DNA of 64,000 bases from Flavobacterium hiemivividum (GTDB lineage: Bacteria; Bacteroidota; Bacteroidia; Flavobacteriales; Flavobacteriaceae): positions 1,178 through 65,177 of the forward strand of contig NZ_SMFO01000015.1 of assembly GCF_004349145.1 (NCBI RefSeq), given 5' to 3'. Positions 1 through 8,248 of the stretch are shown here, one piece after another (within the stretch, counting starts at the first letter, position 1; every line of letters starts with the position of its first letter). The notes under the pieces are model-generated. The model was not told the origin of the DNA and did not search any database. It was given only the letters and a program-made list of their open reading frames with translations. A program made the position numbers and the translations under genes.

Positions 1-414
1 GACCGTCATCCTGCACGCGGCATGGCTGGATCAGGCTTGCGCCCATTGTCCAATATTCCTCACTGCTGCCTCCCGTAGGAGTCTGGTCCGTGTCTCAGTA
101 CCAGTGTGGGGGATCTCCCTCTCAGGACCCCTACCCATCGTAGTCTTGGTAAGCCGTTACCTTACCAACTAACTAATGGGACGCATGCTCATCTTTCACC
201 GATAAATCTTTAAATACATCTTGATGCCAAGTCATATTACTATAAGGTATTAATCCAAATTTCTCTGGGCTATCCCTTTGTGAAAGGTAGATTGCATACG
301 CGTTACGCACCCGTGCGCCGGTCTCAAAGAAGCAAGCTTCTTCTACCCCTCGACTTGCATGTGTTAAGCCTGCCGCTAGCGTTCATCCTGAGCCAGGATC
401 AAACTCTTCATCGT
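1..414 (-). rRNA. rrs: 16S ribosomal RNA, 5' part (truncated by window edge)
   Basis: The reverse complement starts with the universal 16S 5' region (GAGTTTGATCCTGGCTCAG at about 389-407) and continues through the conserved CTCCTACGGGAGGCAGCAG block at 67-85. The variable regions look like Flavobacterium, from memory. The mature 5' end is placed at about 414 by analogy with E. coli 16S, so it is good to a few bases. The rest of the gene lies beyond the left edge. Transcription runs leftwards from the three promoters at 559-835. Confidence 0.97.
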
Positions 415-558
415 ATATTATATGAGAATAAATTCTCTTTTTGTTTTTGACTGAAGGTCTAGTGGTTTTTTCAAACGTGTTCTTCTTTTTTTTTAAAACT
501 GAATTTATTTCAGTTTCCAACTTCAATCATCATGCAAACATGTTTCTCGAAGCGGGTG

Positions 559-589
559 CAAAAGTAACAAAGTCTTTTGTTTCTCGCAA
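559..589 (-). promoter_or_regulatory. rrn promoter, proximal (TTG-N20-TACTTTTG)
   Basis: On the minus strand a -33 TTG (587-589) is followed after 20 bases by TACTTTTG (559-566), an exact match to the Bacteroidota sigma-ABfr consensus TTG-N17-23-TAnnTTTG. It points at the 16S gene about 145 bases downstream. The bases after the -7 box read CACCCGC, shared with the distal rrn promoter. Confidence 0.75.
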
Positions 590-682
590 GAAAAATTTAA
601 AGTTTTTTTTGAAGATTTAAATCCTCATTTCTTTATCTTTTCTTTGCAGTCTTTCAAGGAACATTGCGCGTTTTGCGGGCTG

Positions 683-713
683 CAAATGTAATAAGCAATT
701 TCGAATCTCACAA
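683..713 (-). promoter_or_regulatory. rrn promoter, middle (TTG-N20-TACATTTG)
   Basis: On the minus strand TTG (711-713), 20 bases, then TACATTTG (683-690). This is a full match to the Bacteroidota housekeeping promoter consensus, oriented towards 16S. It is the second of three tandem matches upstream of the rRNA operon. Confidence 0.7.
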
Positions 714-805
714 GCTTTATTTTGATTTATTTTAGAAATAATTCCAAACCTAAACCCCTTTATAACCTGTCAATATTCTTATGAACTTATTCGCTGTTGC
801 GGGTG

Positions 806-835
806 CAAAAGTAGCACCTTTATACCGTTAAACAA
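806..835 (-). promoter_or_regulatory. rrn promoter, distal (TTG-N19-TACTTTTG)
   Basis: On the minus strand TTG (833-835), 19 bases, then TACTTTTG (806-813). The downstream bases CACCCGC are identical to those at the proximal promoter, which suggests a duplicated or co-selected start region for stable RNA synthesis. Confidence 0.7.
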
Positions 836-1136
836 TACTTTTAATAGACTATTTTTTCACGTTTTCTTAACGCAGCGTTTAACTCGCTGGAAATACGTGT
901 TTTGAAAAGGAAAGTTTTCTCCTCCTCCGCCAAAACCGTCGGGAGTCTCCCAAGGAAAGAGTGCCTTTGTGCTCTTAGTCTGCCTTGTTTCGTTGAGAAT
1001 ACTGCATGTTTGCTAATACTTTATAATTAGCAAGACAAACTTCCTACTCTTGACAACTACTTTAATTAGTAGTTTTGCTTGCTATACGTCTATATATAGG
1101 TCTGGTTTTTTTAGTCACTTTATCGATTAAATCGAA

Positions 1137-1345
1137 ATCTCACCGCTGGAAACAACTCCCCTAGCCCCCATAGCAGTGAAAATTCTAGCGAGCCAACCCC
1201 TCCTTGTCCTTTCGGACGAGAAGGAACGAAGAGGTAAATTGTAGCGTCCAGAAGTCTCAGGAGCAGATCCCGATAGCGATCGGGATAGATTCTGAGAAAA
1301 AGTGGCTACTCCTTATATATAAGAAGGAGTAGCATTTTTATAACG
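1137..1345. repeat. REP-like intergenic element with strong hairpins
   Basis: No gene is visible between the rrn promoters and tRNA-Leu. This part is more GC-rich than its surroundings and rich in inverted repeats: TCCCGATAGCGATCGGGA at 1268-1285 and a 10-bp stem (1305-1314 with 1324-1333) followed by a short T-run. Phrases such as 'CCCTAGCCCC' and 'CCCGATAGCGATCGGGA' resemble dispersed intergenic repeats of Flavobacterium genomes, which I know only from memory. The 1324-1340 end could also act as a plus-strand terminator. The open frame across 1392-1730 is not credible as a gene because it overlaps the tRNA. Confidence 0.45.
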
Positions 1346-1577
1346 AGGAACGAACCTATACTTTCCACCTTATAATGAATCAAAACAAGATGTGGTTCAT
1401 TATAAAAATCTCAATATTATTTACAGAAAAATCTCAAACCATCAATCCTTCTCCCATGTCCCTAAATGTAAAACATTAATGTTAGAACATTTTCTATTTA
1501 GATTAACTAAACCATTTACAAAGTCCGGATATTCTATTTTCGGCATAAGCAACGGGGTTTTGTTCACTTTTAGACAT

Positions 1578-1606
1578 AAAAAAAGCTTCTCAATTGAGAA
1601 GCTTTT
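1578..1606 (-). terminator. Terminator after tRNA-Leu
   Basis: A perfect inverted repeat (AAAAGCTTCTC / GAGAAGCTTTT, 1581-1606) on the minus strand is followed by a T-run, three bases past the tRNA 3' end. Confidence 0.85.
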
Positions 1607-1608
1607 CG

Positions 1609-1690
1609 TGCGGATAATAGGACTCGAACCTACACGCCTTGCGGCACCAGATCCTAAGTCTGGCATGTCTACCAATTTCACCATATCCGC
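1609..1690 (-). tRNA. tRNA-Leu (anticodon TAG)
   Basis: The 82-base minus-strand sequence folds as a class II tRNA. The acceptor stem is GCGGATA/TATCCGC with discriminator A; the D-arm is GTGAAATTGGTAGAC; the anticodon loop CTTAGGA lies between CAGA and TCTG, giving anticodon TAG. There is a long variable arm and a T-arm with GGTTCGAGTCC. CCA is not encoded. It has its own promoter (1706-1734) and terminator, so it is a single-gene unit. Confidence 0.95.
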
Positions 1691-1705
1691 GTGTAATTGT
1701 GGGTG

Positions 1706-1734
1706 CAAATATAGTCATAAGTTCGAATAATCAA
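1706..1734 (-). promoter_or_regulatory. tRNA-Leu promoter (TTG-N18-TATATTTG)
   Basis: On the minus strand TTG (1732-1734), 18 bases, then TATATTTG (1706-1713), 15 bases upstream of the tRNA. The bases after the -7 box read CACCC, as at the rrn promoters. Confidence 0.75.
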
Positions 1735-1803
1735 AACATTTTTTAAAAAAATTTATCATTCTCTTTTTTGTACTTTTGATTTATCTAAAAATTAAGCCCA
1801 TAC

Positions 1804-3192
1804 ATGGAAAATATCAAGTCATACGTACAAGAAAACAAGGAGCGTTTCCTTAACGAATTAATTGAATTATTAAAAATACCATCTGTAAGCGCAGACACAG
1901 CCTACTCTCAAGATGTTATTGACACTTCTGAGGCTGTAAAAATAAGCTTAGAAAAAGCAGGATGTGACAAAGTCGAAATTTGCGAAACCGCTGGATACCC
2001 TATCGTATATGGTGAAAAAATGATTGACCCAAGCTTACCAACGATTCTAGTTTACGGTCATTATGACGTTCAACCCGCGGATCCAATCGAACTTTGGACC
2101 TCTCCTCCTTTTGAACCGGTGATCAAAAAAACCGAAATCCATCCCGAAGGAGCCATATTTGCACGTGGCGCTTGCGACGACAAAGGCCAGATGTATATGC
2201 ATGTAAAAGCATTCGAATACATGGTTCAAAGCAACACCCTGCCATGCAACGTAAAATTCATGATTGAAGGAGAAGAAGAGGTAGGTAGCGTCAATCTAAA
2301 GACTTTCGTTGAAAAAAATGTCGAAAAACTTAAAAACGATGTGATTTTGATTTCTGATACTGGAATGATTTCTAATCAGCAACCGTCTATCACCACTGGA
2401 TTAAGAGGTTTAAGCTATGTCGAAGTAGAAGTAACGGGACCTAACCGTGATTTACACTCTGGACTTTACGGAGGAGCGGTTGCCAATCCTATTAATATCT
2501 TGTCAAAAATGATTGCTTCGCTTCATGATGAAAACAACTACATTACCATTCCTGGTTTTTATGATAATGTAGAGGAATTGTCTCTTGAAGAAAGAGCCGA
2601 AATGGGAAAAGCCCCATTTAGTCTAGAAAACTATAAAAAAGCATTAGACCTAAACGACGTTTACGGCGAGAAAGGCTATACCACTAACGAAAGAAACTCG
2701 ATACGCCCTACACTTGACGTAAACGGTATTTGGGGTGGATATATAGGAGAAGGAGCAAAAACGGTTATCGCCAGCCAAGCTTTTGCCAAAATATCAATGC
2801 GTTTAGTTCCAAATCAAGACTGGGAAGAAATCACAGAATTATTCGCTAAACACTTCACGAGCATTGCTCCTGCTGGTGTGACCGTAAAAGTTAAACCACA
2901 TCATGGTGGCCAAGGATATGTGACACCTATTGACAGCATTGGCTACAAAGCGGCAAATATGGCGTACACTGAGACCTTTGGTGTTCCAGCTATCCCAGTT
3001 CGCTCTGGAGGAAGTATTCCTATCGTCGCATTATTCGAAAAAGAACTAAAAAGTAAAACCATCCTAATGGGATTCGGCTTGGATAGCGATGCAATTCACT
3101 CGCCAAACGAACATTTCGGGGTCTTCAACTATCTAAAAGGAATCGAAACTATTCCTTTATTTTACAAATACTTTGTAGAGTTAAGCAAATAA
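1804..3192 (+). CDS. M20-family dipeptidase / peptidase
   Basis: A 462-residue zinc-dependent peptidase of the M20 family (carnosinase / CNDP-like dipeptidases), expected to be cytoplasmic and to hydrolyse di- or short peptides. Visible signatures are GHYDVQP with metal ligands H86 and D88, ARGACDDKGQ around D125 (bridging Asp), EGEEEVGS with the general base and ligand Glu at 156-158, and the lid/dimerisation segment DLHSGLYGG. Length and motif order fit the family with no truncation, and no signal peptide is seen. A Bacteroidota -7 box (TACTTTTG, 1771-1778) lies 25 bases upstream of the ATG, without a clear -33 TTG. It is monocistronic, with a strong terminator directly after. The exact substrate cannot be read from the sequence. 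Confidence 0.92.
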   Translation: MENIKSYVQENKERFLNELIELLKIPSVSADTAYSQDVIDTSEAVKISLEKAGCDKVEICETAGYPIVYGEKMIDPSLPTILVYGHYDVQPADPIELWTSPPFEPVIKKTEIHPEGAIFARGACDDKGQMYMHVKAFEYMVQSNTLPCNVKFMIEGEEEVGSVNLKTFVEKNVEKLKNDVILISDTGMISNQQPSITTGLRGLSYVEVEVTGPNRDLHSGLYGGAVANPINILSKMIASLHDENNYITIPGFYDNVEELSLEERAEMGKAPFSLENYKKALDLNDVYGEKGYTTNERNSIRPTLDVNGIWGGYIGEGAKTVIASQAFAKISMRLVPNQDWEEITELFAKHFTSIAPAGVTVKVKPHHGGQGYVTPIDSIGYKAANMAYTETFGVPAIPVRSGGSIPIVALFEKELKSKTILMGFGLDSDAIHSPNEHFGVFNYLKGIETIPLFYKYFVELSK

Positions 3193-3214
3193 GCTGTTTC
3201 CGCATCAATCCACA

Positions 3215-3246
3215 AAATCCGTTCAGCAGTGAGCGGATTTTTTTTG
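3215..3246 (+). terminator. Rho-independent terminator after M20 peptidase
   Basis: The stem AATCCGTTCA / TGAGCGGATT (3216-3225 with 3230-3239) has a 4-base loop and is followed by eight T. Confidence 0.85.
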
Positions 3247-3445
3247 TGCATTACCTTGTTGCTGAACAATTTGTTAAACACACCAACAAGAGTCAGCAAC
3301 AAGGTCAGGCTTTTCGTTACAATCTTTTTATGCTACGTTCCTTCACATAAAAAGGATTTTCACTTCAATCCTTAACGCAAGTAAAATTAAAAATCAAGTT
3401 TTGCCATCGACATAAAGCAATAAAATTCACATTTCCCAAGGTCAC

Positions 3446-3473
3446 AAAAAAAATCCCCAACCAAGGTTGAGGA
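3446..3473 (-). terminator. Terminator of the coiled-coil protein gene
   Basis: On the minus strand the stem TCCTCAACC / GGTTGGGGA (3454-3473) is followed by a run of T (3446-3453), just past the stop codon at 3480. Confidence 0.8.
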
Positions 3474-3479
3474 CTATAG

Positions 3480-3998
3480 TTAATTGTTTAGTTTTTTAAA
3501 CTTATTTTCCGCTTTAGCGATATCAACTTCCAACTCTTGAATTTTAAGACGTTGCTTGCTAATTTTCAGATTCCCTTTTTCAATTTCAATCTCCGAAAGC
3601 TTTCCTCTTGACATCGTTTTATCTAATTTAGCCTCCATTTTATCCAAATCTCTTTTGGCCCTGGTGATTTTGCTATTTAATTTTTGAACTGAATTATCGG
3701 CTTTTTCAATTTTTCGCTCTTGCTTTTCTTCTTTTTTGATTGCTTTTTCCCTTGCTCTTTCAGCTCTTTCCCTTTTTTTCTCCGCTTTTTGACGGCTTTT
3801 CTCTGCTCTTTCTTGGTCTCTTATTGCTCTATCTGCTTTTGATTTTTCCCTTGCCACTTCCTTATCAATGCTTTTTTGCGATGCAAGATCAATAGACATT
3901 GATTTTACAGAGTCAATAGCTACTGTCTTGACTTCCTGAGCAAAACCCATTTGAAACCCAAAGAGAGCACATACTATTAATAATACTTTAATTTTCAT
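3480..3998 (-). CDS. Exported coiled-coil protein, function unknown
   Basis: A 172-residue protein with a clear signal peptide (residues 1-20, cleavage after GFA before QE). The mature part is almost entirely charged: about residues 40-170 are rich in K, E, R and A with heptad-like spacing, predicting one long periplasmic or surface helix or coiled coil. There is no lipobox and no enzymatic motif. I recognise it only as a type of Lys/Glu-rich exported protein common in Flavobacteriia. It has its own terminator and a possible -7 box TAAATTTG (minus strand, 4026-4033), so it is probably transcribed alone. A structural role at the envelope is a guess from composition. Confidence 0.75.
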   Translation of the reverse strand: MKIKVLLIVCALFGFQMGFAQEVKTVAIDSVKSMSIDLASQKSIDKEVAREKSKADRAIRDQERAEKSRQKAEKKRERAERAREKAIKKEEKQERKIEKADNSVQKLNSKITRAKRDLDKMEAKLDKTMSRGKLSEIEIEKGNLKISKQRLKIQELEVDIAKAENKFKKLNN

Positions 3999-4346
3999 AG
4001 TTTTTGTTTTAATTGATCGTCCCTACAAATTTACCCTAAAATACGGCTGCTAGTCGTTAAGCAAGTCAAAAAAAGCTGTTTTTAGTTTAGAAAAAGAATG
4101 AAATTACATTCAAACTAACAATCTACTGTGTTAGATTTTGTCTGGAAACAAAAATACCTCTGTAATAAATCAAAACTCACTTGCAGCATGGGAAAATCAA
4201 GACGCCTTTGGGTTCAATATTTTCTATTTCGAAAAAAAAACAAACATTAAACTCCGCATACATCAATAAATCATTGTGAAAACAAAACTGTAACAGACTA
4301 TATTTCAAATAACTAATAAAATTACTTATTTTATTAAATTATTATT
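3999..4346. other. Intergenic stretch, divergent promoters
   Basis: About 350 bases with no credible open frame. It holds the likely start region of the leftward coiled-coil gene (-7-like TAAATTTG, 4026-4033 minus) and the upstream region of the rightward BlaI operon. Nothing else is recognised. Confidence 0.5.
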
Positions 4347-4358
4347 CTACATTTGTAG
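4347..4358 (+). promoter_or_regulatory. BlaI/CopY-type operator overlapping the -7 box
   Basis: CTACATTTGTAG is a perfect 12-base palindrome containing TACAnnTGTA, the known recognition core of BlaI/MecI/CopY repressors. Its TACATTTG (4348-4355) is also a perfect TAnnTTTG -7 box. Repressor binding would therefore cover the promoter. It sits 23 bases before the lipoprotein ATG that heads the operon encoding a BlaI homologue. No clear -33 TTG is seen. Confidence 0.7.
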
Positions 4359-4381
4359 AGCAATGTTTTAATACGTAGAAG

Positions 4382-4807
4382 ATGAAAACCAAAATAAAGT
4401 ATAAAATGCTCCTCCTCCTTGCATGTATATGTTTGGCAAGTTGTAAAATAAACCAAACCAGAAACGGCCTAGAGGAAGGAAAATGGATCAAAAATAAAAG
4501 TTACCACACTACAGTATTCACTGAAACAGGGAAGTACAAAAAAGGAATTAAAAGAGGGTCTTGGAAAAACCACATGAACAACAAATTGCTTTCTAAAATA
4601 AAGTATAAAAAAAACACCTGCTATGTAATCGAATATCACAATACTGGAAAAATAAGAGCAAGAGGATTTTCTAATAAAGAAATAGTTGGTTCAAAAACAG
4701 AATGGCTACCCACAGGAAAATGGGAGTTTTATGATTCAGAAGGACTCTTACTTGGAACAAAAATCTATAAAAAGGGAATCCCAATTGAAGAAATTTACAC
4801 ACAATAA
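4382..4807 (+). CDS. Small lipoprotein with MORN/YwqK-like repeats
   Basis: 141 residues with a lipoprotein signal (hydrophobic LLLLACICLASC, lipid-carrying Cys at about residue 21). The mature part has short repeats of the type 'G.Y..G...G.W' and 'G.WEFYD..G.L....Y..G', similar to MORN/YwqK antitoxin-like repeat proteins that are frequent in Bacteroidota. No catalytic motif is seen. It is the first gene of a three-gene operon: the BlaI repressor starts 11 bases downstream and the M56 protease overlaps that by four bases. Its place behind the BlaI-type operator means it should be induced with the repressor/protease pair. Its function is unknown. Confidence 0.8.
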   Translation: MKTKIKYKMLLLLACICLASCKINQTRNGLEEGKWIKNKSYHTTVFTETGKYKKGIKRGSWKNHMNNKLLSKIKYKKNTCYVIEYHNTGKIRARGFSNKEIVGSKTEWLPTGKWEFYDSEGLLLGTKIYKKGIPIEEIYTQ

Positions 4808-4818
4808 AAATCTATAAA

Positions 4819-5193
4819 ATGCAACAACTCACTAACGCCGAAGAACAATTGATGGAACACCTCTGGAAGCTAGAGAAAGCTTTTATGAAAGATTTGCTTG
4901 AAGCATTTCCAGAGCCAAAACCAAAAACTACAACCGTGGCCACTTTACTAAAAAGAATGATTGATAAGGATTTTGTGGCGTACACTGAATTTGGAAACTC
5001 TAGAGAATATTTTCCCTTGGTCAAAAAAACGGACTATTTCTCGAAACACGTCAACGGCTTGATCAAGAATTTCTTTAACGATTCCGCATCGCAATTTGCT
5101 TCTTTCTTTACCACAGAAACTAATTTGTCTGAGAAAGAATTAGAAGAACTCAAAAAAATAGTAGATCGTGCCATTCAAAAAAAGAAAAAATGA
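4819..5193 (+). CDS. BlaI/MecI/CopY-family transcriptional repressor
   Basis: A 124-residue winged-helix repressor of the BlaI family. It begins QLTNAEEQLMEHLWKLEKA, the typical first helix (LT.aE...m..lW), followed by the DNA-recognition region TTTVATLLKRMIDKDFV and the wing with REYFPLV. The C-terminal half (about 75-124) is the helical dimerisation part where homologues are cleaved. Length matches the family. It is co-transcribed with the M56 metallopeptidase (four-base ATGA overlap) and is very likely autoregulated through the palindrome at 4347-4358. The inducing signal is unknown; no beta-lactamase gene lies nearby. Confidence 0.92.
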   Translation: MQQLTNAEEQLMEHLWKLEKAFMKDLLEAFPEPKPKTTTVATLLKRMIDKDFVAYTEFGNSREYFPLVKKTDYFSKHVNGLIKNFFNDSASQFASFFTTETNLSEKELEELKKIVDRAIQKKKK

Positions 5194-6659
5194 TAGACTT
5201 CATCATCAAATCGACTGCATCATTATTTGTGCTACTTGCCGTGTACCATTTAGCATTGGAAAACGAAAAAATGCATCACTTCAATAGGTTTTACTTATTG
5301 TTTGCCATTATTTTCTCATTCACAATCCCATTTATAACCATTGAAGTGATTCAAGAAATCACAACTCCTTTTACCTCCAAAAATGCAATCACAACGGAAG
5401 GAGCAACTATGACTGTTGTTGAAGATTCAACAAATTACTGGATAATTACCATGTGGAGCATTTATGGCGTAATAACTTCAGTATTACTTTTTAGGTTCCT
5501 TAGAAACATCTTAAAATTGAATGTTAAATCAAAATCAGCCACTAAAATTACTTACAAAAACGCAAAGCTAGTTTTACTAAAAGAAAAAACACTGCCTTAC
5601 ACTTTCATGAACACCATTTTCATCAATGAAACGGATTACAACAATAGAAAAATTGAAGCCGAATTATTCACCCATGAATTAATTCACGTAAACCAAAAGC
5701 ACACTTTAGATATTTTACTCTTAGAGACTTTGAAAGCCGTCTTTTGGTTCAACCCTATTTTTATTTTCTACAAAAAAGCAATCCAACTCAACCATGAATT
5801 CCTCGCTGATGAGAAAGTCGTGCAATCACATAATAATGTTCCGTTTTACCAAAACTTATTAATCACAAAGGCAAACGCGAACCCAACCTATTACTTAGCC
5901 AGTAATTTGAATTATTCAGTAACTAAAAAAAGATTAATTATGATGACTAAAACCACATCGGTAGCTCGTGCTACTTTAAAAAAGGGAATATTAATTCCAG
6001 TATTGACAGCAATAGTATTTTCATTATGCACAAAAGTAGTAGCGCAAGAAACCAATAAGAAACAAACAGCCACTTCTGAAAAATCAAATGGAATATTTAA
6101 CAAATATTACGAAAAAACCACTTTTAAAATTAAAGATAAAAACGGTAATATAGTGACCGAAAAAAAATATAACGATTTAACTCCTGTTGAGGCAAAAGCT
6201 CTTCCATCGATTATATCGAACAAGAAAGGGTTACCAACAACCGAGGAACTAAGTGCTGAATTAAAAAAAGGAGCTTCTGAGATAATCGAAATAGACGTTT
6301 TTAGTCCAGAAAATCAAAAAGTAAAAAAAGCAGAAGGTGAAATTTACAATACAAACGAGCTTTCAGAAAACCCAAGCTATCCGGAAGGCATGGGCGAATT
6401 CTACAAATTTGTGGGTCAAAATTTTAAAATTTCAAAAGAAATGTCAGATGACAAAGTAAAAGGCCGTGTATACATAACATTCACAATAGAAAAGGACGGT
6501 AGCATTAGTGATGTAAAGAGTCTTAGAGATGTAGGCTACGGAACAGGAGAAGAAGCTATCAGAGTCATGAAGCTATCTCCGAAATGGAGTCCTGGAAAAG
6601 TGAACGGCGAAGCTGTGAAAGTAATGTACAGTTTACCTATAACAATTCACGCAGACTAA
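5190..6659 (+). CDS. M56 (BlaR1-like) membrane metallopeptidase with TonB C-terminal domain
   Basis: 489 residues. The N-terminal half has membrane segments (about 5-20, 30-50, 88-105) and the zinc motif HELIHVNQKH (HExxH) with the downstream ligand region NHEFLADEKVV, as in the BlaR1/MecR1 M56 protease. A fourth membrane segment lies near residue 270-285. In place of the penicillin-binding sensor of BlaR1, the C-terminus (about 410-489) is a TonB-like domain (GRVYITFTIEKDGSISDV...SLPITI). It probably senses an envelope signal and inactivates the BlaI partner encoded just upstream (overlap ATGA). This M56-TonB arrangement is common in Bacteroidota, but the ligand is not known. Confidence 0.9.
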   Translation: MIDFIIKSTASLFVLLAVYHLALENEKMHHFNRFYLLFAIIFSFTIPFITIEVIQEITTPFTSKNAITTEGATMTVVEDSTNYWIITMWSIYGVITSVLLFRFLRNILKLNVKSKSATKITYKNAKLVLLKEKTLPYTFMNTIFINETDYNNRKIEAELFTHELIHVNQKHTLDILLLETLKAVFWFNPIFIFYKKAIQLNHEFLADEKVVQSHNNVPFYQNLLITKANANPTYYLASNLNYSVTKKRLIMMTKTTSVARATLKKGILIPVLTAIVFSLCTKVVAQETNKKQTATSEKSNGIFNKYYEKTTFKIKDKNGNIVTEKKYNDLTPVEAKALPSIISNKKGLPTTEELSAELKKGASEIIEIDVFSPENQKVKKAEGEIYNTNELSENPSYPEGMGEFYKFVGQNFKISKEMSDDKVKGRVYITFTIEKDGSISDVKSLRDVGYGTGEEAIRVMKLSPKWSPGKVNGEAVKVMYSLPITIHAD

Positions 6660-6674
6660 TAGTTCTAAAAACAA

Positions 6675-6702
6675 CAAATCCGCTTCATCAAGAAGCGGAT
6701 TT
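6675..6702. terminator. Bidirectional terminator between convergent genes
   Basis: The perfect stem AAATCCGCTTC / GAAGCGGATTT with a 5-base loop lies between the ends of the plus-strand M56 gene and the minus-strand saccharopine-dehydrogenase-like gene. Confidence 0.8.
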
Positions 6703-6727
6703 ATCTAACTACAAATTAAACTACTAA

Positions 6728-8095
6728 CTAACTGGTTTTATCTGGCTTGTATCCAAAATAAGGCATCGATTGCTCTTTAAAAACAACTCCATATTCTTCT
6801 AGTTCTTTTAAAATGGGCAAATACACTTCCTTTTTAATAGGAAGTTGTACTCCAGGAGTTTTAATCTTACCGTTTAATATAAGTAAAGTCGCCATCGCAA
6901 CCGGTAAACCAACGGTTTTTGCCATAGCGGTATAAGTTTGGTCTTCGCCAATGCAAACCATTTTAGAATCAATTTGCTTTTTTACACCGTCTAATTCATA
7001 TCCGAATTTATGGTACATCACAATCATATCCTTATCGTCTGCTTCCAAAGTCCATTTATCATTTAATATTTTTTCTAATATCTGTGCAGGGGTAGCATTT
7101 TTAAGCCCCACTTTTTTGTTGCTATTGAATAAATCTAATTCCAGCAATTTGTCCCACATAACATCATCTTGATCGATTTTTAAAATCAAGCGTGTCTTAA
7201 TTTCTACAGAATCCGTTGGATGATACGGCAAAAACGAATTCACAAACTGACGGTAACTCATGTTTTCAGAATCTTCCATCACATAACTGTCATCTGTCAT
7301 TCCAAGCTGCACAAACATATTCCACGCTTTAGAAAAACCAACTCTTCGAATGGTTCCTCTATATAAAGTTAGCACATTATCCAGTCCGTAAACACTTCTA
7401 TATTTCAAGGAATCTCGATTCGAATAAGCCTCAAAGCGGCCATAGCCTTCTACATCTAAGAATTCAGTTCTTCTAAATAAGTTGCAATAGGGAATGTATT
7501 TATAAGTCCCTTCTTGAATAAACTTAGCGCAACCACCTTGTCCAGCCAAGACAACATTCCGAGGAGCCCAAGTAAATTTATAATTCCAACGATTTGTGTC
7601 TGATTCTGGAGCTACAAGTCCACCACAAAAAGATTCGAATAAAAGCATTTTACCGCCTTTATCTCCTATCTCGTCAATGACTTTCATGGCACTCATGTGA
7701 TCAATTCCGGGATCAAGACCTACTTCATTCATGAAAATAAGATTATTCTCTTTGGCTGCTGCATCGAGTTCCTGCATTTCATTACTAATATAAGATGCCG
7801 TAACCATATTCTTTTTATAGACAACACAATCTCTAGCAACCTCAATATGCAAATGAGCAGGCAACATCGAAATTACAATATCAGCCTTTTGAATTGCTTC
7901 TTTCCTTTGATTGGCATCAAAAATATCCAAAGCAATTGCAGTGGCATTTGGATGATTACCTGTTTTCTTTTGTGCCAGTTCTAATGACAAATCACCAATA
8001 ATAAGGTGCAAATCCTCTTCTATTGACTTATTTAAAAGATATTGTATCAACGAAGATGCAGATCTACCTGCACCAATTACTAAAATGTTTCTCAT
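6728..8095 (-). CDS. Saccharopine dehydrogenase family protein
   Basis: 455 residues from the ATG at 8095. An in-frame start nine codons earlier is possible, but the Rossmann motif MRNILVIGAGRSASSLIQYL begins the fold at the chosen Met. The nucleotide-binding GxGxxS/A motif is at about residues 8-13, a second Rossmann strand ends at IIGDLS, and IVISMLPAHLH is a typical saccharopine reductase/dehydrogenase segment. The C-terminal domain (about 130-455) matches the substrate-binding part. In lysine metabolism such enzymes form or split saccharopine, but many bacterial homologues have unknown substrates. No other lysine genes are adjacent, so the reaction stays open. It is monocistronic, convergent with the BlaI operon. 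Confidence 0.85.
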   Translation of the reverse strand: MRNILVIGAGRSASSLIQYLLNKSIEEDLHLIIGDLSLELAQKKTGNHPNATAIALDIFDANQRKEAIQKADIVISMLPAHLHIEVARDCVVYKKNMVTASYISNEMQELDAAAKENNLIFMNEVGLDPGIDHMSAMKVIDEIGDKGGKMLLFESFCGGLVAPESDTNRWNYKFTWAPRNVVLAGQGGCAKFIQEGTYKYIPYCNLFRRTEFLDVEGYGRFEAYSNRDSLKYRSVYGLDNVLTLYRGTIRRVGFSKAWNMFVQLGMTDDSYVMEDSENMSYRQFVNSFLPYHPTDSVEIKTRLILKIDQDDVMWDKLLELDLFNSNKKVGLKNATPAQILEKILNDKWTLEADDKDMIVMYHKFGYELDGVKKQIDSKMVCIGEDQTYTAMAKTVGLPVAMATLLILNGKIKTPGVQLPIKKEVYLPILKELEEYGVVFKEQSMPYFGYKPDKTS

Positions 8096-8248
8096 AAATA
8101 TATGTAAATATAACACAAACATACATAAATGTTATATTTACAACAACTACTATGTGTTAAAAAACAAGAAAAAACCGAAAGTATCTGTCAAATAACTTTT
8201 AGATTCCTCAGATAAGGAATACTTTTACAGTTAAAAAATCCCAGAATA

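Noticed and set aside
1392..1730. 112-codon plus-strand and 88-codon minus-strand open frames across tRNA-Leu
   Set aside because: Both overlap the tRNA, its promoter and its terminator; the encoded peptides show no family features.
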